Counted from the stretch's first letter, positions 25,025 to 40,576 are shown. The stretch: DNA of 64,000 nucleotides from Tethya wilhelma (GCA_964030475.1 CAXIPT010000006.1:1040457-1104456), one strand, 5' to 3'. Notes: generated by a model from the letters alone, not told the origin. Program-made: numbers and translations.

Positions 25025-26955
25025 TTAGGAACAGGATGAAGAGGAAGAAGAAAAAAGGAAAAAAGGAAAACAAACGATTTTTACAACAATTTGGTGATAC
25101 AAATAATAGCAAAGTCATGGGTACAATATGGAGGGCATCAACAACAGGCAGAAGGTTGTATTAAAGAACACAGTATATACTATCATGCATAGTAGTCCAT
25201 CAGAGTGTCTTAGGAGGCCATATTTTATGTTGAGTCAACGAGAATATGTGGGTAAAGTAAGTTGTAACTCGATAGTCATTTACAATATGGATCGGGTTAC
25301 ATATCAAACATAGAACTAAGCAACTTTTAAGAAACGTACCAAGTCTCTGAGATCAGCCAGGAACTTCTGCAGTTCCCTGGACTGCTCAAGGTTGGCCTTC
25401 CTGGTGTCTGCTCTCTCTGTGAGTTGGTCCCAGTTCTCAATGATTTCAGCCTGTTTCTCCTCAATGAGATCTTGACTAGAGGGCTGCTCTGTTATGAGAC
25501 GCTGGGCCTCATTATCCAACACCTGATGGAAGGGGGGAAAGGTGATAATATTCAAAAGCATGTGATACGTGTGCTGAAAGAAAAATTTAAGAACAAATAA
25601 AGATATAAGCCGACATTAGCCTCGTTTTTAGGCTCCTTCTTTGTGTATATTTCGGGGAATATGCATATGTACATGTATGGATATAAGTTAGCTACAGTAT
25701 AATTTATGTATGAGCAGTACTAGCTTGAGTTCAGATACTGGCTCTGTCTTGCAGACGGTGTATACCATCTTGATCCTGTCACTAATACCTTATTAGCATA
25801 GTTGCTTTGATCGTAAAGGGAGTTTTCAGTATCCCAGCACCTGCATGAGTCCACTCCTACTTCTAGGCAGCACAACAATTACACATTTTTGAGCAGTACT
25901 CTCTTTGGTCGAAAACAAATGGTGCATGTTTGCGTACTATATAAATTGAACTCTTGGTACTAGCAGTGGCAAGTTGTATTTAATTGTTAGCAATTTATAA
26001 GTTTACAAAATAGGCCATAACTACATGTGTAGCAACAAAAATTTTAATGGAATTTTAAATATGATTATTATATAACAGTTTTAGATGGGGAAATCCCCTG
26101 GTTGTCAAGGAGCAAAAGAATGTCTGTATATACACAACACACTTATGTTTCATAACTCGTAGAAACAGCTCAAAAACAGTGTCTAACAAATGAGACATGT
26201 ACGCAATGGGAAATTTGAGCCTACTCTATATCTCACGTAGAGACCTATGAATGAAATTCATAGGTTTTTATGGGAATCGAGACGTTCGCCAATGACCAAA
26301 TAAGTATCGAAACGGTACTACACAACTTGCGGTAATCGTGACCCGACTACACCTTAGTCGTCGAGTCAGGATACTCGACCTTACTCCCTCATCCGTGATA
26401 TTCCCCTTCCTCCCTCCCACATAATAACTATTAATAACTGAGTCAATTAAGCAGGGACTTACTCAGACATACTCACTCTCCAGGGATATCCCAACTTTAC
26501 TAACTGTTAATAATGTCACGGACCGTATGTAATGGGATGGATGGTGGTACTCGTGACCTGACTACACCTTAGTCGTCGAGTCAGGATACTTGACTATACT
26601 CCCTCATCCATGATATTCCCCCTTCTCCTCTCCTACGTAATAACTATTAATAACTAATAGTCTCCCAGTTGAGTAGGGATACTATGTCTTACTCACCAAA
26701 GAAATCCCTTATGAACATACAATGTAATAACTATAATAACTACTAATAATGATAGACGCCATCGTGAAGAGGGAGAACAGATATCTCTGTGGGCTGGTAC
26801 AAATCGTAGACTGCACAGTCATTGTTATACATAGAAACAAAAAAAATATATATCATGGGAAGTACCGGATAAAACTTGGAGGGAGCTAGGGTATTATATG
26901 TCTGATTAGCTGAGATGAAGTGAAGAATTAACACAACTCCCCCCCCCCCAGAGTA

Positions 26956-26989
<34 letters not shown>

Positions 26990-29900
26990 CAATGTGAATT
27001 ACTAGACATGCATCCAAAAGATTCAGTTAGAATGAGTGTCACACGGGAATTAATAAATTCCTTGCGTAACCTCCATCCATTCCTCAGACAATGCAATTAG
27101 CATTCCATCTACAATGAACACCATAGTAACACAGAATGGGGAGGTTGCCTAACCAGCTAAGGTCAAGTGTAGGTAATGCCAAAAAGAAAAGCACTGGTGT
27201 GTAGGAGTTAGAGAAACAGGAAGAAGGGTTCCTACAGCTTATACAATGCAATATGTAGCTGTGTAAACAGTGACTACTCACGAGTATGTTGCGGCCAATA
27301 CAGCAAATACATACAGCAGATCAAAGAATCATGAGGTTGACTATGAATAAAGGAACACTACTTAGAAAGGAAGGTTAAGTTGCATGCCATAACTACAACA
27401 TCATGTACCTCCAACTTGCTCTCAATAGCTGTGAGGTCTCTCTCCAGTTCAACATGTCTTCTTATCAGAGCCTCCACACTGGCAAGGTCTTTACCGTAGT
27501 CATCGGTTAGCAAGGCTTTAGCCTGTGAAGTAGGGTATTATTACAACATACATAAACAATCACACAAGTAGTATGCATGTATATATAATGAATGAGGTAC
27601 TTGCACATAGATTTGAGAATTTTTGCTATGATAATGTATTTCAAAATTTTATCGTACAGTAAAACAGCCTTGTCATCTAAGCAAGGGCCTTAAAGTACCG
27701 TAATTACATCTGATACAGCAACATGTTTGATCAGGGTTCTCAACGATATCACATCATTAATCCAATTATGACCTACAAATCACCTTCAATTTATAATCTA
27801 AACACATCAAAGAGGAACACTCACTCTGCACAGCTTTGAGAGATAAATGTATCAAAAAGCAGTTACCTAGGAATCTAAGAAAACTGGGAAGACATTTGAA
27901 ACTTGCACATAGACCAGTTAGTAATACACTTGAAGAATTATCACTTCAAACAACTTCAGTGGATTTAGAAAGAATAAACAATGACATTTGATGACCTAGC
28001 TAGAAGTGCCATAAAGCCAACTGCTTCCTGTTGATACTAGACTCTCTCTATTTGCCAACATGTGATGGCGTGATTTTGAATGCAAAACAGAGCATGTGAA
28101 ACTTTCAAACTAACTCCTCAAACTCAGTAGTAATGTGATGATCAAAACTATAGCTACTGTACCAACTACAACAAAATAAATACTAACCATGTAAACTTTG
28201 GTAACTAACTAACTAACGTATTTGGTACTGAACGTTGGTAAATACGAATCTACTGGTACAATTGTGTGGTGGTCTTGCTTGTGATTCAGACCGGTCTAAA
28301 TTGATTTAAGGTAAATTGCAGAACGTAGTACCTTCTCGTTCATGTGGTCGTTGGTCTCTGAAGCATCACGGACAAACTTGTGAACCTGTTCTGCTCCCTT
28401 GAGGAGCCTCTTCCTCTCCTCAGTCAGAGAGATGAGCTGCTCCCACCTGGAGGGAGGGAATGATGAACATATCACTATTGGTTGAATTATTGAGAAACTA
28501 GTCAATGTCATAGAGCAATCTGGTTGTCCTGAAACCCTCTGCTTAGTGTATGGCCCAAAACTTCTTATGATATTAGCACTGACCATAAAATTAATGGACA
28601 TCAAGTGCAAATATATATATATAAATAAATAAACATAAAATAAATAAATAAATTTAAAAAAAAAACAAAAAAAAAAACAGACTGGACTGAAAAAACGTTT
28701 GAGCTAGTTATATTATCAGTTCATAACTAAGTGAAAAACAGTAAACTTTAACAATCTACCAATAAACTGGAATATGAACAGTGATTGCTCCAAAATTAAA
28801 CAATGCCACCATGGTTGCATTGTTTAGTTGATCAGTGATTATTTCTATTATTTTTTAAACTTCTGCAATCTGACCACATTCAGGAAGTTCCCACTATCCC
28901 ATGTTTTAAAAAAGTGCAGCTCCACCAGGAGGGAATGGAACAACAGGAAGTAGAACAATAGACTGGTGTCTCATGAGCTCTAGATATGCTATATTCATAT
29001 TAGCATACACAAATTCATGAATATGACAATTACAATGAGTCACTTATTTGCCATGGAAACAATCCAAAGCCAACAGCGCACATGCATTCATTACGACTGC
29101 GGCCAAGAAGTCTACTTGTGGTAAATGGACTAAATATGGTGAACACAAGTGTTAGGTTGTCTTTACCATAATAATTTAGTCTTCTACTTCCTGTTATTCC
29201 ATTCCCTCCTTGTGTGTAGAAATTAGCGTAACTTGAGAACAATTATAGTTAGCAGGATAACTTTGTCCAGTAAAAGAACCCACTTGCTGTGTCCATGTGG
29301 CCCATTAGAAATTATAATTATGCATTAAGTGCCCTGTGAAATTTTTAAGCAAACAGTTACACAAAACATAAAACAAAACATTTAACTTGTACAAACTAGA
29401 GAACATGTGTTTACAACTCCATATCTTGACAAACAATGCAATGGGCCATTAAGAATGATGACTACAGGTATAGCCATGTAGCTTTCTCTGGGGAGGGTGG
29501 ATACACATGCAATGAATTCTTCTGGTGGACCTGACATATCGATATGTTGGAGCTGGTACATGGTCAGTGAATATTTATTTATTGTTGTCATCATGAATTA
29601 GGGTGCTGCGTGTTTAAACAGGATGAAGTAGTGAATTTGTTTCTTCCAAGCATAAACATGTTACAATAATAGGTCCACATCAAGGTTCTAATTTTATTTG
29701 GCACAAAGTGTTAATCCATTTCGCCAGTACTGAGTAGAGTGGTGTGTTCACCACTTGTAAAGTTACAATGGGCTTGTTGCCAAGGGTAATTTATGTCTGT
29801 CCAGTAACCATAGCAATAAGAGCCAGACATAGACCCAAAGATCATAGTTTGTAGACAGCACAATTAATCACAGGAAAGAGCCCACAACATTCCACAAGAA

Positions 29901-32900
29901 AACTTAAAAGATTACCATCATCCCTAGCAGATGAGATTGATGTGCATAACATTGGTAATCTCATCATTATTACGGTGCTGGCATTTCACAGCTACATGAA
30001 CATAGTATAGTGGGAAATTTTCATATGAAGCAAAATTTTTCGTATTTTTCATAAAATTATGCCATTGGAATATACAAAAATTAAAATTAGAAAAGGAAGT
30101 GTTTAAACAGATATGAACATAGGAAGCCTGGGGGTTATCAGAGAAAATACCCGATTTTGTTCCCTGAAAGTATGATTTCAGCTTAAAAAAACTGCAGACC
30201 ATGCAATATGCCTCAAGGAGGAATTAATACTATCAATGACAGATTATACTAGTCCAACTATCCCATAGTTGCTGTTTACAATTATGCAAGTGGTCAAGAG
30301 TAACAGGAAGTGGAGCACTGTCATCACTTTGTAAGGTCATCAGCAAGTATGAATAAAATTGGTGGGTCTAGAATTGTCTTACCTTCCAGCAGCATGCATG
30401 TGGTACAGCTAGAAGAAATGAATAACAGGAAGTAGAATCTGCACACACAGTAGTCTTCAATTCAAACAAGATGAATTGAAAGTTAGCAGCTAATAAAGAT
30501 ATTCATCCTCGTGAAACACACTTCAAGACCAACTGTCAGAGGATAGAATTGAAGGTTAGCACAGGAAAGGACAACTTTTACTACAAAAAGTACATCTTCT
30601 TGTTTATGAACTTGTATTGATCACACTCGAGACATAGTTAGAAATTTTTAAGGAGTAATTTTTTTCATAGAAAGGCAATTGCCACTTTTCACAACTTAAG
30701 TTTTGAGGATCAAGCAGACCCACACTATATAATAGGTCTCGAAATGTTTGTGGAGTAATTTTTTTTTTCCCAGTTTGCCAGTGTGGGAAAATTTGGCTGT
30801 TACATACTGTGCTGCTAGAAATGTTCAAAAGAGTATAATAAATTTCGAAGTTTTCATGGATTGCTGGTAATCATAATTAACTCAAGGCACATGTTTGACC
30901 AATTTGTGGAACCACAACAAGGAATACTATAACTTACATACAAATATGTGAGCTCAAGAAAATACACGTAAAAGGATTCCATTTCCTCATCACAACCACA
31001 TAAACTGCTCCACCAGCAATTCATGCAGGATTATTCATTTAAGTTGTAATAGTCTTGCAACATTATTCATAGCTCAAAGATGATACATAAAAGTCGAATA
31101 AGTGTGTCATTAGGTCAAAGTTTTCAATGGATAAAGTAAGACAATGGGGAGTGATTGTATTCAATAGAGTTTACACAGGATCCATCCAATGGCCTCTAGG
31201 GACACTCATATGACCTCAAGATGTCTATTAGTTGTTTATCTCATGACTAGCAGCCTGTTTATTGAAGTATTAACCTTTACACATTGTGTTCAGTTACAAC
31301 CTCTACTTGTTGACAGACTAGTTGTCATATGCATCAGCAATATATCACAGAGGTCATGATCATGAAGTAAACATAATTGTAGACACTAGAGGTCATGGAG
31401 TAAACAACACTATACAGCATTCCAATAACAGATAAGTATAGACGTGTATATGTCCCAAAAGAACATGCCGCCCCTCAAAAATGAATCTACTGGTGTACAC
31501 TTAAAAAACAATTTTTTCAGCAGTTACGTACTAATTCCTTGAATTTTGTTTACTAATTATAACAACAGCTAGAAGCAAGAAACAAAAAAAACTTATTTAA
31601 AAGAAGCCATTTACAAGTACAGTAGTGAAATAAGTTTGGAGGAAAACAAGGAGGTGTTTTATGACTGTATTGTACATAGCCAACTTCTCCAAAAGAGTGA
31701 GACAAAAAATGGGTGCATTGTACAACCTTGTACCATACATCATTATCAATGTAAATACTTACGATAAATTAGTAGGAATGAGTCAAAGGTAAACTTGGTG
31801 TACATACTAATGACAAAATAGAAGGAATACTATTATTGTTACAGAAATTAGTCAAATGTAGGCTCGGCATGGTGCCATAGTTACAGCACAAGACGAGTGG
31901 GATGAACAATGGTTAGTGGTGCTTGTTGCTGCCTGGTACAAGACCTTATTATACCAGTCGCCACGATTACAAAATGTGTTGCATAATATGTCTTAATGGA
32001 GATGGCCTTGGCAAAGGTACTCATCTCAGCTTCTTCTTTGTCATCATGAGAGGTCCTTTTGATAGTCTCCTTGATTGGCCTTTCAAACAGAAGGTGACAC
32101 TAACACTACTAAACCAGTCACCAGGGAGATCTGTAACAGATAGTTTCAGACCTGATTCTCAATATAGTTCATTCCAACGTCCCCTTAGAAGGGAGATGAA
32201 CATTGCATCAGGGTGCCCTATTGTCTGGGGCTTTATCAAAAATTGTATGTAAGAGCTGTAGCTGATACAACAGACTTATCAAAATACTCCTAAGAACTGA
32301 TGGGCAGGTGGCCTGGCCTGCTGGGTATTGAGAGCTAGGGGAGTACTTGACTCCATTTGGAGATTGTTGATGTTCTGTTGTTGGATCAAACTTATTAGTA
32401 CTTGTAGGATTTTAAAATTTAGAATTATTCTTAGAACACACACTTCAATACGCCGGCCTTCATAGTTAATATTTACTACAGTAGCTATTTTATCGAAAAT
32501 TTCTAGCTATATTATATATGGCGTACTCTTGCTTTATGATCTGTCAACAGTTTGCATTACAAATATTCCACATCAATAATTATCTTGCATTGTGAATAGC
32601 ATTATAGATTTATAAGTACATGTGTGTAAGATGTGCCTTGATTCTCAAGATAGCTTTTAAAATGTTTTGTGGAGATCGGATCTGAAAAGAGTGCTTCGCA
32701 CAATGTAGGTATGGCCCTATCATTATTATTACAATTAATTGTATCTATGATTTGTTGACAGAGAGCATTCACGTGCCCAGAGTGTGATGAGGAGATAGAT
32801 CCAAGCAAACCACAACAAGTACGTCAGACATTGTATTTTGATTTGTGATTGTGTTGGTTGATGTAGTTAATGAACATTCTCGTAGCAGTTAACTCAAATA

Positions 32901-35900
32901 TTGTTGTACCAAAACGTTTCGATCCTGTGGATCTTCCTCAGTTGGTTAGACTGAGCTTGACCGGAAGCACAACCAGATAAAATAGATGAGATGAGAATTG
33001 CGGTGATGTAATGGGGGTGTGGCATTATGATTGGATGGCATATGCCTGGTGAACAGATGATGGGGTGAGAATGATAAATAAAATAAAATAAGTGGAAATG
33101 AAATGAATGAAATAAGATGAAATATAAAATTTATAATAAAATTAACTGCTACGAGAAAGTTCATTAACTACATCAACCATCACCATACGTAGCAATGAGC
33201 CTTTACAACATCATTGTGATTGTGTGTCGTTGGTGTTTCCTCTATTGTTTGTGATACAATTGCCTTTGAGGATTCATATGCTTGAGGTGGAATGAAAATC
33301 TATCTGAACAAACTACAACAAGTACATTTGTCAGGCATTGTATTTTTGTTTGGGAATGTGTGACAGTAGCTTCCTTAATTGTTATTCATTCAACCACATG
33401 ACATTGTGTGTATGGTTTTGTATGCTAATTTTGTTGACAGAGCATTCACGTATCCTGAAAGAAGTGAAGAAATAGATCCAAGCAAACCACAACAAGTATA
33501 ATGTAGAGTTCCATTCAAGAAAACAACTGCACACAATTTTCATCATGTGTTGTTCACACGTCAGAGAGCTCGTCGAGAGGCAACATAACTCGCGTAATAG
33601 TACTACGTGGTCAGCTGTTATTACAAGCCTAAGTAGCTCGCGTAATGCGCACTTAATACTGTAAGGTTTCTGTTTACAACCCATTTATAGTAACAAAACA
33701 CCGCTTATATAGTGACACAGTTCCTTTAAAAGAAGCCATTTACAAGTACAGTAGTGAAATAAGTTTGGAGGAAAACAAGGAGGTGTTTTATGACTATATC
33801 GTACATTGCCAACTTCTCCAAAAGAGTGAGACAAAAAATGGGTGCATTGTACAGCCTTGTACCATGCATCACTATCAATGTAAATACTTACGATAAATTA
33901 GTAGGAATGAGTCAAAGGTAAACTTGGTGTACATACTAATGACAAAATAGAAGGAATACTATTATTGTTACAGAAATTAGTCAAATGTAGGCTCGGCACG
34001 GTGCCATAGTTACAGCACAAGATGAGTGGGATGGAACAATGGTTAGTGGTGCTTGTTACTGCCTCGTACAAGACCCTATTATACCAGTCGCCACGATTAC
34101 AAAATATGTTGCATAATATGTCTTAATGGAGATGGCCTTGGCAAAGGTACTCATTTCAGCTTCTTCTTTGTCATCATGAGAGGTCCTTTTGATAGTCTCC
34201 TTGAGTGGCCTTTCAAACAGAAGGTGACACTAACACTACTAAACCAGTCACCAGGGAGATCTGTAACAGATAGTTTCAGACCTGATTCTCAATACAGTTC
34301 ATTCCAACGTCCCCTTAGAAGGGAGATGAACATTGCATCAGGGTGCCCTATTGTCTGGTGGCTTTATCAAAGATGATTGTATGTAAGAGCTGTAGCTGAT
34401 ACTATTGTCTGGTGGCTTTATCAGAGATGATTGTATGTAAGAGCTGTAGCTGATACAACAGACTTATCAAAATACTCCTAAGAACTGATCAAACTTATTA
34501 GTATTTGTAGGATTTTAAAATTTAGAACTATTCTTAGAACACACACTTCAATATGCCGGCCTTCATAGTTGATATTTACTACAGTAGCTATTTTATCGAA
34601 AATTTCTAGCTATATTATATATGGCGTACTCTTGCTTTATGATCTGTCAACAGTTTGCATTACAAATATTCCACATCAATAATTTATCTTGCATTGTGAA
34701 TAGCATTATAGATAAGTACATGTGTGTAAGATGTGCCTTGATTCTCAAGATAGCTTTTAAAATGTTTTGTGGAGATCGGATCTGAAAAGAGTGCTTCCCA
34801 CAATGTAGGTATGGCCCCTATCATTATTATTACAATTAATTGTATCTATGATTTGTTGACAGAGAGCATTCACGTGCCCAGAGTGTGATGAGGAGATAGA
34901 CCCAAGCAAACCACAACATGTATGTCAGGCATTGTATTTTCATTTGTGGTTGTGTGTCATGGTGTTTCCTCTATTGTTTGTGATACAATTGCCAAACAAC
35001 AATACAATGCCTGACAAATGTACTTGTTGTGGTTTGTTCAGATAGATTTTCATTCCACCCCAAGCACATGAATCCTTGGGAATGTGTGACAGTAGCTTCC
35101 TTAATTGATATTCATTCAACCACATGACATTGTGTGTATAATTTTGTATGCTAATTTTGTTGACAGAGCATTCACGTATCCTGAAAGAAGTGAAGAAATA
35201 GATCCATGCAAACCACAACAAGTGTAATGTAGAGTTCCATTCAAGAAAACAACTACACACACTTTTCAATATGTGTTGTTCACACATCAGAGAGCTCGTC
35301 GAGAGGCAACATTAGCCAAGAGTGGACAATATATAGAGCTACAGGTGTGAGTGAAGCCTTGTAGCAGTGAACAAGTATCTTGTTTTCATCCGATGAAGCT
35401 CTATATATTGTCCACTCTTGGCTAATGTTGCCTCTCGACGAGCTCTCTGACGTGTGAACAACACATGATGAAAATTGTGTGCAGTTGTTTTCTTGAATGG
35501 AACTCTACATTATACTTGTTGTGGTTTGCTCGGATCTAATTCTGATGAAAACAAGATACTTGTTCACTGCTACAAGGCTTCACTCACACCTGTAGCTCAA
35601 TATGGAACTGAAGCTGACATACCATTGCATGAAGATTTATCAGCCAGCAGAGGCTCTTGAGATAATCACACAAGACTAATTCTTATATCATGTGGGTTGA
35701 AAGAATAGCAAGTAGCCTTATGAAATATCAACTGTGTATCTAGTCCATTGACTCTCTCACCCACAACTGGATATCACAATTGGAACTTAGTTGACATTCC
35801 ACTCTAATTTATAAGGTTAGAAGGGTGACTGTTGATGTATACAGCAAGGAAGCTGTGTTAGAGGGTGACTGTGCATATATTTATAGGAAACAGGACGGTC

Positions 35901-38778
35901 CAGTAATAATTATAAGCCACATAACAGAAACATCCAGTGGGCTACAGGATGGGATGCTGAAGTTTAGTGACTTCAACACCAAAGAAAGTAAGAGCTGAGA
36001 CTATACATACACCTTGAGATAAGCCATACACATGTTCACTGGCAAGCTGGCATGGGGGATGCAATACTGAGGCTTGACTTCCTAAAGAGTGGAAATTAAT
36101 ATTTTTTTTTGAGATTCACTTCCAATAGTGATACCAAACACTTGTAAAGGCCACAGCAACAATCTCAAGTTACTTACTTAGCACAAGCAGAAACCCAACA
36201 TACACTTTCCTTTGAGACAATAGGACAAACACATTTGGGTGTTTAGTGCGGACAAAACTGATTGGCTAAGCATCCTGTAGACGTAACAAAGTCACATCCA
36301 ACTATTTGTGTCAAAATCACGGAAGGATTTTTAGCTCGTGATTTTCTAATTAGAACTAGTCCTAAAAGGAGAGTTGTGGGTGCTAAACAAAGATGTCTAC
36401 AGAAATAATTATACGCATGTTCTGAAATGGCCCATAAACCTATTGTCAAAAGGCTACAATAAGTTGTTCAGAAAGCAGGTAATTGGAACGGGCACTTCCA
36501 CTAGAATAGAATAGCTTAGGCATATTTGTATCATGGAGTATATACAGATGGCTCTATGGTTAATGAGGCACAGTGTACATACACAAGAAGAGAACAATGA
36601 CCTAGCATATCCTGAGAAGTGTATAAACATTGAAAAAGGATAGGAAACATGCAATGGTCAATAAACACAAAAAATGTCTAGAATCTGATCACCATGGGCT
36701 AACTTGATAATTACTGCTGAGTAGGTTAATTAAACTGAGTGCTTAGCATGCATGCGCTCTTCCTTCCTTCAAAACAGACAAGGTTACAAGTGAATAAACA
36801 AGAGATACATGCAGGAAGCATGGGGTTATCAGATATACTAAATTTCACCTTCTGTTGTAGAAGTCCATACATCAACATGTATATGTATGAGCTAGTCTAA
36901 TATATTGCAATACCAGACAACAAGAGATTGACCATTTCCTATTGATTGGGAGAAACCACTGATCAGCTAAGAACCACTCCATAAAGTATACACAAACCAA
37001 CTGTCATTTTTTTTTTTGTTGAAATCATAACTATTTTGATACAATATTACATAACAAGAGAGTCATCTACAGGAAAAGGGTTTAGTCTGCAATGGTTTCC
37101 ACCGTGAGTACCAAAAATTATACACATGTGAAGCACAATAGCTGACATTCAATGAGGTTCCTATTGCTCTGAGTATTCCCTATCCTAGCAACCATTACAG
37201 GGAAGTGACATTATTATGGAGCATTTCCAAAAAGCTAAATAATTACCAACTCCATGGATACAGATGACTTGAAGTATGAGGCATGCAGGCTTTCAAAACA
37301 AATTAGGTCATACACGTTAAAGTTGTATATGAGTGCACCATGCCTTGAAAAATTAATCTATGTCAATCATGCAGTAGTATCATGTAGAGCCGGAGAAAAA
37401 CAACCATTCCTGTATATATGTTCTTTACATCCATAGCAAAACAGAATGTGACACAAAAGCTAACAAGTAATAAAGGAAAGTGAAAACTAAACAAAATTAC
37501 AAAAACAAAGATATGTATGTTAGTGTTGACTAACTTTTGTACGTTGTCCCTGCAGTTGTCTACCTCAATGGTTCATATAGGTTGGCATTCACACTATAAA
37601 AAGGCCATTCAAAGAGTCCCTATGTGGGCAAGGATACCTACCACATCACACACTTTTCTTTCCCAATAAATAATTATTCGAAGCATTATAATACTGACGC
37701 GCATTAGAGAGAGCAGTTGTGGATTTGTGTTGAGCCTGTGAACAACAAAAGGAGTTGTGAGGTGTGTAGAGTGGCCCACAACATTGAGGTTCTCTGGCTT
37801 CAAAGAAACACCAAGGCTATTATATAATTATCTTCTCACCCCATGAATGGAGTGTTCAAATGTTCAAATGATGAGGTTTTATTAGCCTCATACCAAGCTA
37901 ATACCAAGAATGATTGATGTGAAGCATAATAGTCATTCAAGCTGAGAATTCACTTTCCTAGCAACCGCCAAAGATTGCAATTAAGGATGTAAGCCACACG
38001 AGGAGGCTAGACAAGGAAGTGGTGTGACCATTGATCATTTCCAAAAGAGAACAATTATTGATGGATATAATTTGTATCCATGGTGTCACTAGTTTCACAT
38101 GTGATGACAGTACTAAGATGCTATTGTGTGTACTGTACATAATAGATGCTCTGCTCCATGTCCTATATAGAGCATTACCATTTAGGTTGGCATCCTTTTA
38201 CACTACTATATCAGTGCCATACAAATGCAGGAGACAAACAACAATTAGAGCATGACCTCTCCCAGTCCATTGCAACATGGAATGCCAAGTGCAACAAAAA
38301 CCAGTGATAAGTTATGTGAGAAAAATGAAATCTAACAAAAAGAGGAAAGGACATGTCAACATGACATACAAAAAGTATATACTTGTGTACATGCAAATAC
38401 ATAATACATTCACATTTAGGCTTTGAAAGATGTTTACTTCATATGAAATAAAAATATCACACATAAACTATCCATACACAACCTTTCATATTGAAACTGA
38501 AAGTAGTAATTGTGAAACATTGATGGTAGCTTCTGTTCTCAAAACCCACAGATCATTAATGTACTTGACTACTTGATACTGTACCATGCAAGCAAGCTCA
38601 AGCATGCAAGTTGCAGATAGCCAACGAACACTCACAACTCACTTTGCATTGAGTGTCTCTTGGTGTTCTTGTATGATGTGAGCTCCACTGTGACCCTCAC
38701 TGATGAGCTTGTCAGCCAGGGTCACCACCTCAACGAGATGACTCTTGTCTACTGCCAGCTCCTGGAGGGGCACACACA

Positions 38779-38865
<87 letters not shown>

Positions 38866-39658
38866 NNNNNNNNNNNNNNNNNNNNNNNNNNNNNNNNNNN
38901 NNNNNNNNNNNNNNNNNNNNNNNNNNNNNNNNNNNNNNNNNNNNNNNNNNNNNNNNNNNNNNNNNNNNNNNNNNNNNNNNNNNNNNNNNNNNNNNNNNNN
39001 NNNNNNNNNNNNNNNNNNNNNNNNNNNNNNNNNNNNNNNNNNNNNNNNNNNNNNNNNNNNNNNNNNNNNNNNNNNNNNNNNNNNNNNNNNNNNNNNNNNN
39101 NNNNNNNNNNNNNNNNNNNNNNNNNNNNNNNNNNNNNNNNNNNNNNNNNNNNNNNNNNNNNNNNNNNNNNNNNNNNNNNNNNNNNNNNNNNNNNNNNNNN
39201 NNNNNNNNNNNNNNNNNNNNNNNNNNNNNNNNNNNNNNNNNNNNNNNNNNNNNNNNNNNNNNNNNNNNNNNNNNNNNNNNNNNNNNNNNNNNNNNNNNNN
39301 NNNNNNNNNNNNNNNNNNNNNNNNNNNNNNNNNNNNNNNNNNNNNNNNNNNNNNNNNNNNNNNNNNNNNNNNNNNNNNNNNNNNNNNNNNNNNNNNNNNN
39401 NNNNNNNNNNNNNNNNNNNNNNNNNNNNNNNNNNNNNNNNNNNNNNNNNNNNNNNNNNNNNNNNNNNNNNNNNNNNNNNNNNNNNNNNNNNNNNNNNNNN
39501 NNNNNNNNNNNNNNNNNNNNNNNNNNNNNNNNNNNNNNNNNNNNNNNNNNNNNNNNNNNNNNNNNNNNNNNNNNNNNNNNNNNNNNNNNNNNNNNNNNNN
39601 NNNNNNNNNNNNNNNNNNNNNNNNNNNNNNNNNNNNNNNNNNNNNNNNNNNNNNNNNN

Positions 39659-39745
<87 letters not shown>

Positions 39746-40540
39746 ATGCACGTAGGAGATCCCATCCATCCCACCCACACACACACACACACACTCACAC
39801 AGGCTGTGATCAAAGGATTTGACTATGCACATTCTTGCAATACCAGGCAAAACATACCCTCATTGTACTTGTACATTCTATATTGTGAAGAAACAATAAT
39901 ATACATCCTCACCTTCTGAAAGTCATCAAACTTTCTCATGAGCACCTGACAGTGTTCCAAATCTCTCCCAGTCTCGTGAGAGCTTGCCACGGCAACACGA
40001 TCCCGTACAAGACTCTGCACACCGTCCACCTTGTGGTTGAAGTGAACGAGAGAGAGGGCTTGTTGGAGACCGATTCCCTTCTGGTCCGTGGCACGACCTA
40101 GGTCCTTCCACTGCTGGAAGAGCTCCTCCACACGAGATTTAATGTCTGCCGAAGCATAATGACCTCCCTTGATGAGGGAGTTACCCGTCTGGAGAAAAGA
40201 ATTAGAACAATTAATCCATTATAATAGGTATGTAGGTATGTATGTGTGTATGTATGTACATACATATAACAGACATGTGGTGATATTTAAAAGGCCAATG
40301 ATGTGAATAGTTCATGACTCTTTGAGGCTATCTATAACTCGAGAGCTTACCTTGAACCATTGTACACCCATTATGGCTAGATTGTATGCTAAGTGCCATT
40401 AAGAGGGTGAATGCATTGCGAGTACAAAAAAAAGAGGAAAAAAGAGGAAAAAAGAGGAAGGTTCATAAAACATGAAATAAAGGTATTGTATTATTGTAAA
40501 CACACAATAACTATATGAATAGCTGTCATTTAAAACCAAG

Positions 40541-40576
<36 letters not shown>

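Larger units (their letters stand above)
31595..35312. repeat. Diverged tandem duplication containing TRAF fragments
   Basis: Copy 1 (31595-33586) and copy 2 (33725-35312) are highly similar and collinear from tttaaaagaagccatttaca to gagctcgtcgagaggcaaca. They differ by a 371-bp insertion in copy 1, an inverted 85-bp segment and small indels. Confidence 0.9.
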
